A DNA stretch of 42,569 bases from assembly GCF_009496535.1 (NCBI RefSeq), contig NZ_WIDL01000025.1, forward strand, positions 12,416-54,984, read 5' to 3'. This document shows positions 18,341-28,791 of the stretch, in pieces; positions within the stretch are counted from its first letter, which is position 1; each line of letters starts with the position of its first letter. Below the pieces are notes generated by a model. That model made no database searches. It was given only the letters and a program-made list of their open reading frames with translations, and was not told the origin of the DNA. Both the position numbers and the translations under genes were made by a program. Source of the DNA: Stenotrophomonas sp. MYb238. GTDB lineage: Bacteria; Pseudomonadota; Gammaproteobacteria; Xanthomonadales; Xanthomonadaceae.

Positions 18341-19468
18341 TCAGGCCAGCAGGCGGGTGATCAGTTGCCGGTAAAGATCGGGCAACGCCTGCAGATCGTC
18401 CAGCCGCACGTGTTCGTCCACCTGGTGGATGCTGGCGTTCACCGGCCCCACCTCGATGCACTGCGCGCCCAGCGGCGCGATGAAGCGCGCGTCCGAGGTG
18501 CCGCCGCCGGTGCTTTCCTCAGGCGCGGCACCGGCGAACCCGGCCAGCACCTCGCGCGCGACGCTGCGCAGGCGTCCCTCCGGCGTATGGAACGGTTCGC
18601 CGCTGCGGTGCCAGTGCAGTTCGTAGTCGAGCCCGTGGCGGTCCAGCAACGCGGCGATCTCCGCTTCCAGGCGGTCGGCGTTCCAGTGCGGGTTGTAGCG
18701 CAGGTTGAACATCGCCCGCAGCTCGCCGGGGATGACGTTGCTGGCGCCGGTGCCGGCATCGATGTTGGAGATCTGCAGGCTGGTCGGCGGGAAGCTCTCG
18801 TAGCCGTCGTCCCAGTGCCGCGTGGCCAGCTCGGCCAGCGCCGGCGCGGCCAGGTGGATCGGGTTGCGCGCCTTGTCCGGATAGGCGACATGACCCTGCA
18901 CGCCCTTGACCCGCAATTTCGCCGACAGGCTGCCGCGACGGCCGACGCGCAGCAGGTCGCCGAGCCGGGCGGTGGACGAGGGCTCGCCGGTGATGCACCA
19001 GTCGATGCGCTGCCCGCGCTCGGCGAACAGCCGCGCGACGTGGCGCACGCCGTCGATGGCGTCGCCCTCCTCGTCGCTGGTCAGCAGCACCGCCAGCGTG
19101 CCGGGGTGGTCGGGATGGGCGGCGACGAACTGCTCGGCGGCCACCACGAACGCGGCCACGCTGCCCTTCATGTCGGCCGCGCCGCGGCCGTACAGCACGC
19201 CATCGCGTACGTCGGGCGTGAACGGATCGCTGGCCCAGGCCTCGGCCGGGCCGCTGGGCACCACGTCGGTATGGCCGAGCAGCACCAGCACCGGCGCGCC
19301 GCTGCCATGGGTGGCCCAAAGATTGTCGACCTCGCCCAGGCGCAGGTGTTCGCACTGGAAACCGGCCGCCTGCAGGCGCCCGGCGATCAACTGCTGGCAA
19401 CCGGCGTCCTCCGGCGTCACCGAGGGCCGGGCGATCAGTTCGCAGGTAAGGTGCAGCACGTCACTCAT
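18341..19468 (-). CDS. dapE: succinyl-diaminopimelate desuccinylase
   Basis: Zinc M20-family hydrolase of 375 residues that removes succinate from N-succinyl-LL-diaminopimelate in the lysine and peptidoglycan precursor pathway. Metal and catalytic motifs: [39 protein letters not shown] (catalytic and ligand Glu pair) and the late [11 protein letters not shown] with a C-terminal [14 protein letters not shown]. The neighbour yffB and the nearby dapD support the assignment; yffB-dapE is also adjacent in E. coli. A 14-bp tandem duplication covers its start codon and creates a five-codon upstream frame (see separate entry). It is 3 bp from the downstream cyclase gene. Confidence 0.96.
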   Translation of the reverse strand: MSDVLHLTCELIARPSVTPEDAGCQQLIAGRLQAAGFQCEHLRLGEVDNLWATHGSGAPVLVLLGHTDVVPSGPAEAWASDPFTPDVRDGVLYGRGAADMKGSVAAFVVAAEQFVAAHPDHPGTLAVLLTSDEEGDAIDGVRHVARLFAERGQRIDWCITGEPSSTARLGDLLRVGRRGSLSAKLRVKGVQGHVAYPDKARNPIHLAAPALAELATRHWDDGYESFPPTSLQISNIDAGTGASNVIPGELRAMFNLRYNPHWNADRLEAEIAALLDRHGLDYELHWHRSGEPFHTPEGRLRSVAREVLAGFAGAAPEESTGGGTSDARFIAPLGAQCIEVGPVNASIHQVDEHVRLDDLQALPDLYRQLITRLLA

Positions 19469-19482
19469 AGCACGTCACTCAT
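19455..19482 (-). repeat. 14-bp tandem duplication of the dapE start, creating a micro-ORF
   Basis: AGCACGTCACTCAT occurs twice back to back (19455-19468 and 19469-19482). On the minus strand this gives two start regions. The upstream ATG (19482) has GGGAG seven bases before it and encodes only five residues, MSDVL, then TGA, which overlaps the true dapE ATG (CTATGAG). The true ATG is 21 bases from the Shine-Dalgarno. dapE translation may therefore depend on termination and reinitiation. Confidence 0.75.
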
Positions 19483-19499
19483 CTCGTATCTCCCGCCGC

Positions 19500-19610
19500 C
19501 GTAGGAGCGGCTTCAGCCGCGAAGGGCTTTCCCATTGGATCCCCCCCGCACACGCGGGCTTTGCGGAAGGTGCCGCGCAAAGCCCTTTCGCGGCTGAAGC
19601 CGCTCCTACG
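19500..19610. repeat. inverted pair of GTAG-type REP sequences
   Basis: Two copies of a GTAGGAGCGGCTTCAGCCGC repeat with following GAA(A)GGGCTTT face each other (19500-19530 and 19579-19610, the latter reversed), separated by 48 bp with a small CCCGC..GCGGG hairpin. A GTAG head plus an imperfect GCGGCTTCAGCCGC hairpin is the form of REPs mobilised by RAYT transposases, common in Pseudomonas and Xanthomonadaceae. The pair lies in the yffB-dapE gap and could fold into one long hairpin in the operon mRNA. Confidence 0.85.
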
Positions 19611-19620
19611 GGGCTGTGGG

Positions 19621-19980
19621 TCAGGCGACGCCGAAGCGCTGCTTGAAGCCGTTGTCGGAAAAGCCCTGCGTCACCGCGCCGTCGCCGGTGACGACCAGCG
19701 GCCGCCGGATCAGCTGCGGGTATTCGCGCAGCAGCAGCTTCCACTCGGCGTCGGAACCGGGCGCCTTGCGGGCGTCCGGCAGCTGCCGCCAGGTGGTCGA
19801 GGACTTGTTGACCAGCGCGTCGAAGCCGCCAACCTTGCCGGCCCATTCCACCAGCGTCTCGGGGCTGGGCTTGTCGTCGCGGTAATCGACGAAGGTGTAG
19901 GCGACGCCGAAGCGGTCCAGCCACTTGCTGGCCTTCCTGCAGGTGTCGCAGTTCTTGAGTCCGTAGAGAGTCGTGGTCAT
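19621..19980 (-). CDS. yffB: ArsC/Spx-like thioredoxin-fold protein YffB
   Basis: Protein of 119 residues with a CxxC redox motif (NCDTCRKASKWL, Cys11 and Cys14) and the ArsC-family C-terminal half (LIRRPLVVTGDG). It has the length and N-terminus of E. coli YffB, which likewise neighbours dapE. The biochemical function of YffB is not settled; a glutathione-dependent thiol reductase role has been suggested, and arsenate reduction is not implied. Its ATG overlaps the stop of the upstream hydrolase gene (ATGA). Confidence 0.88.
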   Translation of the reverse strand: MTTTLYGLKNCDTCRKASKWLDRFGVAYTFVDYRDDKPSPETLVEWAGKVGGFDALVNKSSTTWRQLPDARKAPGSDAEWKLLLREYPQLIRRPLVVTGDGAVTQGFSDNGFKQRFGVA

Positions 19981-21893
19981 TGCTTGCCCTGTTCCACCAC
20001 CGGCAGTTCGATATAGCTGGGCGCGTCGGCCGAGTGGTGGACGGCGTTGTCCGCCACCACCGCGACGTCCTCGGTCTCGTTCGCGCCGCCGGTGTTGAGG
20101 TTGCGCGCGAACTTGGGGAAATTGGAGCTGGTCACCTCGACGCGGACGCGATGGCCCTTGCCGAACTGGATCGAGGTGGTGATCGGAGTCGGCTTCAGCG
20201 TGTAGACCTGGCCCGGCTGCATCGGCGCCGGCGTGGCGTAGCCGTCGCGGTAGCGCGCGCGCAGGATGGTGTCGCCGACGATCCAGGCGGTGCCGTCCGG
20301 CGCCACGTCCACCAGCTTGAGCGCGAAGTCGGTGTCGCGGGCGCTGGAGGACACCTTCAGCACCGCATCGACGAAGCCGGACACTTCCATCGGCGCATCC
20401 AGCGGCTCGCTGGTATAGACCAGCACGTCGTGGCGCGCCTCGATCTGGCGCTGGTCGAACGCGCCGGCGGTCACCAGTCCGCCGTTGCAGCAGTCGCCGC
20501 CGCCGATGGTCTGCACCGGGTTGGCCGGATCGTAGCGGTAGCCATCCTTCGGCTCGTCGGCGGAAGGCGCGTCGAACGTCAGGCGGCCGTCGCCGTACAT
20601 CGAATTGGCCGCGCCGCCCGAGCGCAGGTACATGCGCACCGGCCTGGCCGCCTTCGGCGGCCACTGCGCGTCGGACTGCCAGCGGTTGGCGCCCATCGTG
20701 AAGTAGCGCACGTGCGGCGTGGACGCGGGGAACGCCCTGGGCTGGTTCTTCAGCCAGCGGTCGAAGAACGCCCAGATCTGCCCGGCGACCGGGAAACTCG
20801 CATCGCCCATGTCGCGGTCGCCGACCTTGTAGTCCTTGCCCAGCTGCCAGAACTGGCAGTGCGGGTTGGGGCCGATCACGGCGTACTGGTTCTGGCTGGC
20901 CTCCGCGTCGGTGCCGGCCGCACGCGCATGGTTGAACAGCGCCATGTTCGGGCCGATGGACACGTCGTACCAGCTGTTGAACCACAGCGCCGGCACGCCC
21001 CAGCCCATCGAATCGCGGTACAGCCCGCCCTGCTCCCAGAACGGATCGGCCGGGCCGCGCCCGATCATCGATTCGAACGTGGCCGGCGGTTCGCCCAGCG
21101 AGGACAGCAGCTGCGCATACGGCAGATGCCAGATGTGTTTCTGCCAGTCGACCTTGGGCTTGCTCGCGTCCAGGTCGTTGTACTGCGCCACGCGCGCGCG
21201 CATCGGGCCGGACAGGTCCTGCGGCAGCTCGGCGCGCAGCGGATTGTCCACGCCGTACATCCACACCGCGAACAGCGTGCGCGGCACGCCGCCGGTATAG
21301 AAGTTGCCCTGTTCCTGGAACGGGCCGACCTTGCCGATGCCCGCGCCGGCGGCCATCGGCACCATCGCCGCGTGCGCCGGGTGGTCCATCGCCGCCAGCG
21401 ACAACTGCCATTCGGCCGAGGACGAGCAGCCCAGGGTGCCGACCTTGCCGTTGGACCACGGCTGCGCGGCGATCCAGCTCAGCGCGTCGTAGCCGTCGGT
21501 CTGCGGATGGCCCAGGATCTGGTACTTGCCCTGGCTGAAATAGCGGCCGCGCTCGTTCTGCACCACGAAGGCGTAGCCGTGGCGCACCGCCTCGACCGCC
21601 AGCCGCGCGCTGGTGCCGCGCGGGTTGTGCTCGTTGTACGGGGTCTTCCACAACACCGTCGGCAGCGGACCGGTGGCGCCCTTGGGCCGCCAGATGTTGG
21701 TGGACAGGCCGATGCCGTCGCGCATCGGCACCAGCACCGCGGTCTCGGCGTCGGCGATGCCCGCCAGTTCGGCGCGCAATCCTTCCTCGCTGTAGCGGCC
21801 CAGATCCTGCGCGGAGGCCGCGCCGGCCAGCGCCAGCGTGGCGGTGAACAGGAACGTGGCAGGCAGGCGGACTGCCGCGGTGCATGTCTTCAT
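19977..21893 (-). CDS. secreted CocE/NonD (S15-type) hydrolase
   Basis: Exported alpha/beta hydrolase of 638 residues. Signal peptide MKTCTAAVRLPATFLFTATL..AGAASA (cleavage near residue 28). The CocE N-terminal domain shows VLVPMRDGIGLSTNIWRP and VVQNERGRYFSQGKY. The nucleophile is probably Ser157 in LGCSSSAEW; Asp in WYDVSIGPN and His in GPNPHCQFW complete the expected triad. A C-terminal jelly-roll (DAPMEVSGFVDAVLKVSSSARDTDFALKLVDV) is typical for X-Pro dipeptidyl-peptidase/CocE and glutaryl-acylase relatives. Substrate unknown: peptides, esters or beta-lactam side chains are all possible. GGGGAGAACGCA precedes the ATG. It lies 48 bp after dapD. Confidence 0.9.
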   Translation of the reverse strand: MKTCTAAVRLPATFLFTATLALAGAASAQDLGRYSEEGLRAELAGIADAETAVLVPMRDGIGLSTNIWRPKGATGPLPTVLWKTPYNEHNPRGTSARLAVEAVRHGYAFVVQNERGRYFSQGKYQILGHPQTDGYDALSWIAAQPWSNGKVGTLGCSSSAEWQLSLAAMDHPAHAAMVPMAAGAGIGKVGPFQEQGNFYTGGVPRTLFAVWMYGVDNPLRAELPQDLSGPMRARVAQYNDLDASKPKVDWQKHIWHLPYAQLLSSLGEPPATFESMIGRGPADPFWEQGGLYRDSMGWGVPALWFNSWYDVSIGPNMALFNHARAAGTDAEASQNQYAVIGPNPHCQFWQLGKDYKVGDRDMGDASFPVAGQIWAFFDRWLKNQPRAFPASTPHVRYFTMGANRWQSDAQWPPKAARPVRMYLRSGGAANSMYGDGRLTFDAPSADEPKDGYRYDPANPVQTIGGGDCCNGGLVTAGAFDQRQIEARHDVLVYTSEPLDAPMEVSGFVDAVLKVSSSARDTDFALKLVDVAPDGTAWIVGDTILRARYRDGYATPAPMQPGQVYTLKPTPITTSIQFGKGHRVRVEVTSSNFPKFARNLNTGGANETEDVAVVADNAVHHSADAPSYIELPVVEQGKQ

Positions 21894-21941
21894 TGCGTTC
21901 TCCCCGGTTCGATGGTGCTGGAGTCCCCTGCGGCGCGGCCC

Positions 21942-23006
21942 TCAGTCGGCCAGGCCGCGCAGCAGGTCGTTGACGCTGGTCTTGCTGCGGGTGCGGGCGT
22001 CAACCTGCTTGACGATCACCGCGCAGTACAGCGAGTGGCTGCCGTCCCCGCTCGGCAGCGAGCCGGACACCACCACGCTGTACGGCGGGATGTAGCCGTA
22101 GCTGACCTGGCCGGTGGCGCGGTTGTAGATGCGCGTGCTCTGGCTCAGGAACACGCCCATGCCGATCACGCTGTGGTGGCCGACGACCACGCCTTCCACC
22201 ACTTCCGAGCGCGCGCCGATGAAGCAGTGGTCCTCGATGATGGTCGGGCTGGCCTGCAGCGGTTCCAGCACGCCGCCGATGCCGGCGCCGCCGGACAGGT
22301 GGCAGTGCTTGCCGATCTGCGCGCAGGAACCGACCGTGGCCCAGGTATCGACCATGGTGCCCTCGCCCACGTGCGCGCCGATGTTGGTGAAGCTCGGCAT
22401 CAGTACCACGTCGCGGCCGAAGTGCGACCCGCGGCGGGCGATGGCGCCGGGCACCACGCGCACGCCGGCGGCGCGGAACTCCGCCTCGCCGTAGCCGGCG
22501 AAGCGCGATTCGACCTTGTCCCAGAACGGCGCCGGGCGGCCGTCCATCACGCTCATGTCGTTGACGCGGAAATACAGCAGCACCGCCTTCTTCAGCCACT
22601 CGTTGACCTTCCAGCCGCCGGTGCCGTCCGGCTCGGCGACGCGGAACTCGCCCGACTCCAGGCCGTCGATGACGCGGTTGACCAGCGGCCGGGTGTAGCC
22701 CTCGATCTCGTCCATGGTCAGCATCGCGCGGCGCTCGAACGCGCTCTCGATGCCGAATTTCATTTCCGCCACGCCCGGCGCCGGCGGCTTGCGCAGGCTG
22801 CGCGGGCCGATCGACTCGATGGCCTTCGGCGCGGACTTCGGCGTGCCCGCCGGCGCTTTCTTCGCCGCGGGCCTGGCCGCCTTCTTCGCCGGGGCGACCT
22901 TCTTGGCCGCCGTCTTCTTCGCCGGCGCGGCGCTCTTCGCAGCCGTCTTCCCGGTCGCGCTCTTGTTCGCTGCCGCGGGCTTGGCGGCGGTCTTCCTGGT
23001 GGCCAT
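21942..23006 (-). CDS. dapD: tetrahydrodipicolinate N-succinyltransferase with a histone-H1-like tail
   Basis: Transfers succinyl from succinyl-CoA to tetrahydrodipicolinate in the lysine/DAP pathway. From residue 82 on ([13 protein letters not shown]) it matches E. coli DapD (274 residues) end to end, including [30 protein letters not shown]-like [12 protein letters not shown] and [13 protein letters not shown] of the left-handed beta-helix. Before it is an extra 80-residue tail made almost only of Lys, Ala, Pro, Thr and Ser ([18 protein letters not shown]), resembling histone H1/AlgP tails. The upstream ATG is supported by AGGAG ten bases before it and by overlap with the glnD stop (TGATG). 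Met82 has no good ribosome binding site, but cannot be excluded as a second start. Confidence 0.93.
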   Translation of the reverse strand: MATRKTAAKPAAANKSATGKTAAKSAAPAKKTAAKKVAPAKKAARPAAKKAPAGTPKSAPKAIESIGPRSLRKPPAPGVAEMKFGIESAFERRAMLTMDEIEGYTRPLVNRVIDGLESGEFRVAEPDGTGGWKVNEWLKKAVLLYFRVNDMSVMDGRPAPFWDKVESRFAGYGEAEFRAAGVRVVPGAIARRGSHFGRDVVLMPSFTNIGAHVGEGTMVDTWATVGSCAQIGKHCHLSGGAGIGGVLEPLQASPTIIEDHCFIGARSEVVEGVVVGHHSVIGMGVFLSQSTRIYNRATGQVSYGYIPPYSVVVSGSLPSGDGSHSLYCAVIVKQVDARTRSKTSVNDLLRGLAD

Positions 23007-25654
23007 CAGTGGGGGTCTCCTGGCGTTCTGTCGGGATCCAGGCAGGCCAGCAATGCGTCGCGCAGTGCCTGCCGGGAGGTTTCGGTAAGGGGGCGGTCGT
23101 GGCGGTCGGTGAGCTGGAACTGGTCCTCGGCGCGCTCGCCGAAGGTGGCGATGCGCGCATCCTGCACCCGCAGCCGCTGGTCGCGCAGCACATGCGCGAC
23201 ATCGGCCAGCAGTCCAGGGCGGTCGGGCGCGACCAGGTTCAGCACGGTGCGGCCGTGCTCGGCGTTCTCGATGAACTCGATGCGCGGGGCGAAGCGGAAA
23301 TGCTTGAGCTGGCGCGGGATCACCCGCCGCGCCGGGCGCAGGATCTGGATGTTGCCGGCCAGCGCCTTGCGCAGCAGCAGCTCCAGGCGCGCGGTGTCGC
23401 CGTCGGCGAAACTGCCGGCCGGCGTCACTTCGAAGGTATCGAAGATGGTGTCCTCCGGGCCGTCGAGCACGCGCGCGCGGTGGATGCTGTAGCCGGCGCG
23501 GTCCAGCGTCATCACGATCGCGGCGAACAGGCCGTCGCGGTCGGGCGAATGCACGAACACTTCCAGCGCGTCGCTCTCCGGCGCGATCCGCCGCGCCTTG
23601 ACCAGGGTGCCGCCGCGCGAGACTTCCATCAGCGAGGTGGCCTGCCACATCAGCTGCTCGGGCCGGAAGCGCACGAAACTCTCGTCCGGCATCGCGCCGA
23701 ACTGGCGTTCGATCGCCGCGTCGGCATGGCCGAGCGTGCGCATCAGCTCGCGCACGCTGGCGCGCGCCTCCTGCACCCGGTCGGCTTCCGGCAGCGGCGG
23801 CTCCAGCCCTTCCCGCAGCCCGCGGCGCGCAGCGAAGTACAGGTCGGCCAGCAGCCGGTCCTTCCAGGCGTTCCACAGCTTGGGGCTGGTGCCGGCGATA
23901 TCGGCGCAGGTCAGCAGGTACAGGTAATCCAGCCGTTCGCGGCTGCCGACGAGCCCGGCGAAACGGTGGATCACCTCCGGGTCGGTGATGTCCTGCTTCT
24001 GCGCGGTGACCGACATGCGCAGGTGCTGCTCCACCAGCCACGCCACCAGGTCGGTGTCGGTGGCGCCCAGGCCGTGCGCGGCGCAGAACGCACGCGCGTC
24101 CACCGCACCGAGTTCGGAGTGGTCGCCGCCGCGGCCCTTGGCGATGTCGTGGAACAGCCCGGCCAGCAGCAGCAGTTCCGGCTTGCGCAGCCGCGGCCAG
24201 ACTTCGTGGGCGATGGAGAAACGCTCGTCGGCGCGGCCGGCGGCGAACACGCCGATGTTCCGCAGCACCATCAGCGTGTGCTGGTCCACCGTGTAGACGT
24301 GGAACAGGTCGAACTGCATCCGCCCGGACACCTGCGCGAACGCCGGTATCCACTGCCCGAGCACGCCCAGCCGCGCCATGCGCGCCAGCGTGTCCACCGC
24401 GCGCGGCCCGCGCAGCAGGGCGATGAACTGCTCGCGCACCGCCTCGCCCACCTCGGTGTAGGCGGGAATCTCGTCCAGCATCTCGGCCAGGCCGCGCGCC
24501 GTCATCGAGTGCAGGCCGCGCACCTGCGGCGTGCGCGCCCAGCAGGCGAACAGGGCGAAGATGCGCGCGATGTCGCCATGCGGCCACAGCGGGTCGTCGG
24601 CCGACAGGTAGCCGCGGCGCAGCGAGAAGCCGTCGCCGACCGGCTCGGGCGCCGCCTCGCCGTCGAACTGCTCCTCGAAGCGCTGCAGCAGGCGGTCGCT
24701 GATCCGCCGCACCACCGCCGCGCTGCGGTAGAAGCCCTGCATCATCTTTTCCACGCCCAGGTTGCCGGCGTCGTCGGCAAACCCCATGCGTTCGGCCAGC
24801 GCCTTCTGGTGGTCGAAGCGCAGCCGCTCCTCGGCGCGCTGGGCGACCAGGTGCAGGCCGAAGCGCAGCCGCGCCAGCACCGCGCGCTCGCGCTTGAGCG
24901 CGGCGGCCTCGTCCAGGCCCAGGTGGCCCAGCCCGACCAGCGCGTCGATGTCGCTCACGCCGAACGCGCGCAGCGCCATCCAGCCCAGGGTGTTGAGGTC
25001 GCGCAGGCCGCCGGGGCCGTCCTTGAGGTCCGGTTCCAGGTTGTCGGCGGTATCGCCGAAGCGCTGGTGGCGCAGCAGCAGTTCCTCGCGCTTGGCCAGG
25101 AAGTAGTCGCGCGCCGGCCAGATCAGGGTCGGCGACACCGCCCGCGCCAGCGCCTGCTGCGCACCCGGCGCGGCGCACAGCGGCCGCGCCTCGATCAGCG
25201 CTGTGAGCACGGTCTGGTCGGCGGCGGCCTGCACGCACTGCACGGCCGAACGCACCGCGTGGCTGGCAGGCAGCCCGGCGTCCCACAGCAGCGCGAACAG
25301 CCGCGCGAGCGCGGCCTCACCGGCCTGCTGCGCGTCCGGTTCGCCCAGCACCAGCAGGTCGATGTCCGAGCGCGGGAACAGTTCGCCGCGGCCGTAGCCG
25401 CCGACCGCGAACAGCGACAGCCCGGCGTCGGCCGGCAGGCAGCGCCGCCAGGCCTGCTCGATCAGATGGTCGACGCAGCGCGCGCGCAGCGCCAGCAGCC
25501 GCTCGATGTTGTCGCCCTGCTCGAAGCGCCGGCACAGCCGCGCATCGGCGTGGGCCAGCGACTGCCGCGCCGCGGCGGCCCACTGCGCATCGCCCGCGGG
25601 ATCGGCCGGCGCGTCCGGTACGTGCTGGACCAGATCCGCCGGCAGTGGGCTCAT
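23006..25654 (-). CDS. glnD: PII uridylyltransferase / uridylyl-removing enzyme
   Basis: Bifunctional nitrogen sensor of 882 residues that uridylylates PII (GlnB/GlnK) when glutamine is low and removes UMP when it is high. Nucleotidyltransferase motif [19 protein letters not shown] (85-103, metal ligands Asp97 and Asp99); HD hydrolase domain with [17 protein letters not shown]; two C-terminal ACT domains ([18 protein letters not shown] and [16 protein letters not shown]). Start at 25654 overlaps the map stop by ATGA. Length matches E. coli GlnD (890). The order map-glnD-dapD is also found in E. coli. Confidence 0.96.
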   Translation of the reverse strand: MSPLPADLVQHVPDAPADPAGDAQWAAAARQSLAHADARLCRRFEQGDNIERLLALRARCVDHLIEQAWRRCLPADAGLSLFAVGGYGRGELFPRSDIDLLVLGEPDAQQAGEAALARLFALLWDAGLPASHAVRSAVQCVQAAADQTVLTALIEARPLCAAPGAQQALARAVSPTLIWPARDYFLAKREELLLRHQRFGDTADNLEPDLKDGPGGLRDLNTLGWMALRAFGVSDIDALVGLGHLGLDEAAALKRERAVLARLRFGLHLVAQRAEERLRFDHQKALAERMGFADDAGNLGVEKMMQGFYRSAAVVRRISDRLLQRFEEQFDGEAAPEPVGDGFSLRRGYLSADDPLWPHGDIARIFALFACWARTPQVRGLHSMTARGLAEMLDEIPAYTEVGEAVREQFIALLRGPRAVDTLARMARLGVLGQWIPAFAQVSGRMQFDLFHVYTVDQHTLMVLRNIGVFAAGRADERFSIAHEVWPRLRKPELLLLAGLFHDIAKGRGGDHSELGAVDARAFCAAHGLGATDTDLVAWLVEQHLRMSVTAQKQDITDPEVIHRFAGLVGSRERLDYLYLLTCADIAGTSPKLWNAWKDRLLADLYFAARRGLREGLEPPLPEADRVQEARASVRELMRTLGHADAAIERQFGAMPDESFVRFRPEQLMWQATSLMEVSRGGTLVKARRIAPESDALEVFVHSPDRDGLFAAIVMTLDRAGYSIHRARVLDGPEDTIFDTFEVTPAGSFADGDTARLELLLRKALAGNIQILRPARRVIPRQLKHFRFAPRIEFIENAEHGRTVLNLVAPDRPGLLADVAHVLRDQRLRVQDARIATFGERAEDQFQLTDRHDRPLTETSRQALRDALLACLDPDRTPGDPH

Positions 25655-26442
25655 GCCGTCCCGGATCGCGCTTGTTCGGACTCGGCCGGCGACAGCGTCA
25701 GCACTTCCACGCCGTCCTCGGTCACCGCCACCATGTGTTCCCACTGCGCCGAAAGCTTGCGGTCCTTGGTGACCACGGTCCAGCCGTCGGGCAGCACCCG
25801 GGTGTAGCGGGTACCCTCGTTGATCATCGGCTCGATGGTGAAGGTCATGCCCGGCTTGAGCACCAGCCCCTGGCCGGGGCGGCCGTAGTGCAGCACCTGC
25901 GGCTCGTCGTGGTAGACCTTGCCGATGCCGTGGCCGCAGTACTCGCGCACCACGGAAAAACGCTCGGACTCGGCGTATTCCTGGATCGCGTTGCCGATGT
26001 CGCCCAGGGTGGCGCCCGGCCTGACCGCGCGGATGCCGCGCCACATGGCTTCCTTGGTCGTTTCCACCAGGCGCCTGGCCATCACCGACGGCGTGCCGGC
26101 GAAATACATGCGGCTGGTATCGCCGTGCCAGCCGTCCTTGATGACGGTCACGTCGATGTTGACGATGTCCCCGTCCTTAAGCACCTTGGCCTCGCTCGGG
26201 ATGCCGTGGCAGATGACGTTGTTGACCGAGGTACACAGGGTCTTGGGGAAGCCGCGGTAGCCGACGTTGGCCGGGACCGCGCCCTGCACGTTGACGATGT
26301 GGTCGTGGCAGATGCGGTCCAGTTCCTCGGTGGTGACACCGGGTTTGACGTACTGGCCGATCATGTCCAGCACTTCGGCCGCCAGGCGTCCGGCGACGCG
26401 CATCTTGGCGATTTCTTCGGGGGTTTTCAGGTTCACGCTCAT
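25651..26442 (-). CDS. map: methionine aminopeptidase type I
   Basis: Removes the initiator methionine from nascent proteins. With the start at 26442 the protein has 263 residues and all active-site residues fall on the E. coli numbers: His79, Asp97, Asp108, His171, Glu204 and Glu235. An in-frame ATG three codons upstream (26451) is an equally possible start; neither has a strong Shine-Dalgarno. First gene of a map-glnD-dapD unit, divergent from rpsB as in E. coli, where map and rpsB also sit back to back. Confidence 0.97.
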   Translation of the reverse strand: MSVNLKTPEEIAKMRVAGRLAAEVLDMIGQYVKPGVTTEELDRICHDHIVNVQGAVPANVGYRGFPKTLCTSVNNVICHGIPSEAKVLKDGDIVNIDVTVIKDGWHGDTSRMYFAGTPSVMARRLVETTKEAMWRGIRAVRPGATLGDIGNAIQEYAESERFSVVREYCGHGIGKVYHDEPQVLHYGRPGQGLVLKPGMTFTIEPMINEGTRYTRVLPDGWTVVTKDRKLSAQWEHMVAVTEDGVEVLTLSPAESEQARSGTA

Positions 26443-26517
26443 GGCCGCCATTATCACCCATCGGCGCCTGTCTGAACGAGCGCCCCCCGGCCCGCGCGGG
26501 CCGGATGGAGCCGCGGT

Positions 26518-26546
26518 TTGCGTGCCGGGCCCTTGCGCCCTATAAT
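26518..26546 (+). promoter_or_regulatory. strong sigma-70 promoter of rpsB
   Basis: TTGCGT (26518-26523), a 17-bp spacer, and the perfect TATAAT (26541-26546). It lies 244 bp upstream of the rpsB ATG, in the map-rpsB divergent region. Confidence 0.85.
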
Positions 26547-26552
26547 TCCGCG

Positions 26553-26789
26553 GCTCCGTTGCCGGTCCCGTGCCGCAGGGGCCGCCCACACCGGGCGTCA
26601 CCGGTGAATCCACACCCTTCGCCCCCATCCGTGCCGGGGTGCTCCGCTCGTCGGGGTTCGGCCACGGAGGCGCAGGGGAAGCCCAACCCCGGAATCGTCG
26701 CGCGACCCACTCATCCAGAGGCCCGCGCGGCCCTGTGCGGACTGAAACGACAGCCGCGCACGGCACGATTCCACCGCCAGGAGTTTGCA
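26553..26789 (+). promoter_or_regulatory. long 5' leader of rpsB mRNA
   Basis: About 237 nt of untranslated leader between the predicted start site and the ATG, with several GC-rich inverted repeats such as CACCGGGCGTCACCGGTG and CCCAACCCCGG against CCGGGG. AGGAG sits 6 nt before the ATG. In gammaproteobacteria the rpsB leader is known to carry a structure through which S2 represses its own operon. I did not identify the exact fold here. No gene is seen in 26443-26789. Confidence 0.55.
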
Positions 26790-27596
<807 letters not shown>

Positions 27597-27603
27597 TGCA
27601 CCC

Positions 27604-27699
27604 GGCGGGCGCCATGCGCGCCCGCCTCCCCTGCGGCGGCGCCAACGGCGCCGGCCACTGACAGGGCCACGTAACAACGGCCGGCGATCATCGCCGGCC
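27604..27699 (+). promoter_or_regulatory. two hairpins between rpsB and tsf
   Basis: GGCGGGCGC / GCGCCCGCC with a 5-nt loop (27604-27626) and GGCCGGCGAT / ATCGCCGGCC around one base (27679-27699), the second followed only by CCCCTTTCT. They may stabilise the rpsB message or cause partial termination that sets the S2 to EF-Ts ratio. Confidence 0.55.
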
Positions 27700-27727
27700 T
27701 GCCCCTTTCTATCGTTGAGGTAATCCC

Positions 27728-28609
27728 ATGGCTGAAATCACCGCCTCCCTGGTCAAGGAACTGCGCGAGCGCACCGGCGCCGGCATGATGGAGTGCAAGA
27801 AGGCGCTGGCCGAAAACAACGGCGACATCGACGCCGCTGCCGAAGCCCTGCGCAAGTCCGGCGCCGCCAAGGCCGACAAGAAGGCCGACCGCGTCACCGC
27901 CGAAGGCCGCATCGGCGTCGCCGTGAACGGCGGCAAGGCCGTGCTGGTCGAAGTGAACTCGGAAACCGACTTCGTCGCCAACGACGTCAACTTCAAGGCG
28001 TTCGTCGACGCCGTCGCCGCGGCCGCCCTGGCCTCCGGTGCCGCCGACGTCGAGGCGCTGAAGTCGGCCAAGCTGGCTTCCGGCGAGACCGTCGAGGAGT
28101 CCCGCACCGCCGCCATCCAGAAGCTGGGCGAGAACATCCAGATCCGCCGCCTGGCCAAGGTCGACGGCAACAACACCGTCGGCGCCTACGTGCACAGCAA
28201 CGGCAAGATCGGCGTGCTGGTCGACCTGGCCGGCGGCAACGCCGAGCTGGCCAACGGCCTGGCCATGCACGTGGCCGCGATGAACCCGCCGCACAACAAG
28301 GCTGCCGACGTGCCGGCCGAGTTCGTCGCCAAGGAAAAGGAAATCGAGCTGGCCAAGATGAGCGAGAAGGACAAGGCCAAGCCGGCCGAGATCCTGGAGA
28401 AGATCATCAGCGGCAAGATCAACAAGATCGTCAGCGAAGTGACCCTGTACGGCCAGAACTACGTGCTGGACAGCGACAAGACCGTGGAGCAGGCCGTGAA
28501 GGCCGCCGGCGGCGACGTCGTCGGCTTCCAGCGCCTGGCGGTCGGCGAAGGCATCGAGAAGGTGGTCGAGGACTACGCCGCCGAAGTCGCCAAGGCGATG
28601 CAGGTCTGA
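27728..28609 (+). CDS. tsf: translation elongation factor Ts
   Basis: Nucleotide-exchange factor for EF-Tu, 293 residues. N-terminal UBA-like module [19 protein letters not shown], the Thr80-Asp81-Phe82-Val83 core motif (in NSETDFVAN) that contacts EF-Tu, and the [19 protein letters not shown]-terminal region. GAGGTAATCCC precedes the ATG. Second gene of the rpsB-tsf operon, ended by a strong terminator. Confidence 0.98.
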   Translation: MAEITASLVKELRERTGAGMMECKKALAENNGDIDAAAEALRKSGAAKADKKADRVTAEGRIGVAVNGGKAVLVEVNSETDFVANDVNFKAFVDAVAAAALASGAADVEALKSAKLASGETVEESRTAAIQKLGENIQIRRLAKVDGNNTVGAYVHSNGKIGVLVDLAGGNAELANGLAMHVAAMNPPHNKAADVPAEFVAKEKEIELAKMSEKDKAKPAEILEKIISGKINKIVSEVTLYGQNYVLDSDKTVEQAVKAAGGDVVGFQRLAVGEGIEKVVEDYAAEVAKAMQV

Positions 28610-28632
28610 TACGGCCCCGATCCGGAGCCTGA

Positions 28633-28663
28633 AAGAAGCCGCGGACTCCGCGGCTTCTTTTTT
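28633..28663 (+). terminator. intrinsic terminator of rpsB-tsf
   Basis: Stem AAGAAGCCGCGG / CCGCGGCTTCTT with a 3-nt loop, followed by T4, 24 bp after the tsf stop. Confidence 0.92.
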
Positions 28664-28791
28664 ATCCGGATTACCGGAAGCCGGTCCCGTTTCTCCTGTG
28701 GACTTCAAGTCCCTTTGCCCGATACTGTGACGCATACACGCCCTGCGCCCGCCCCCTGTATCCTTGATGGCCTGCTGAACACCTCCCCGAC

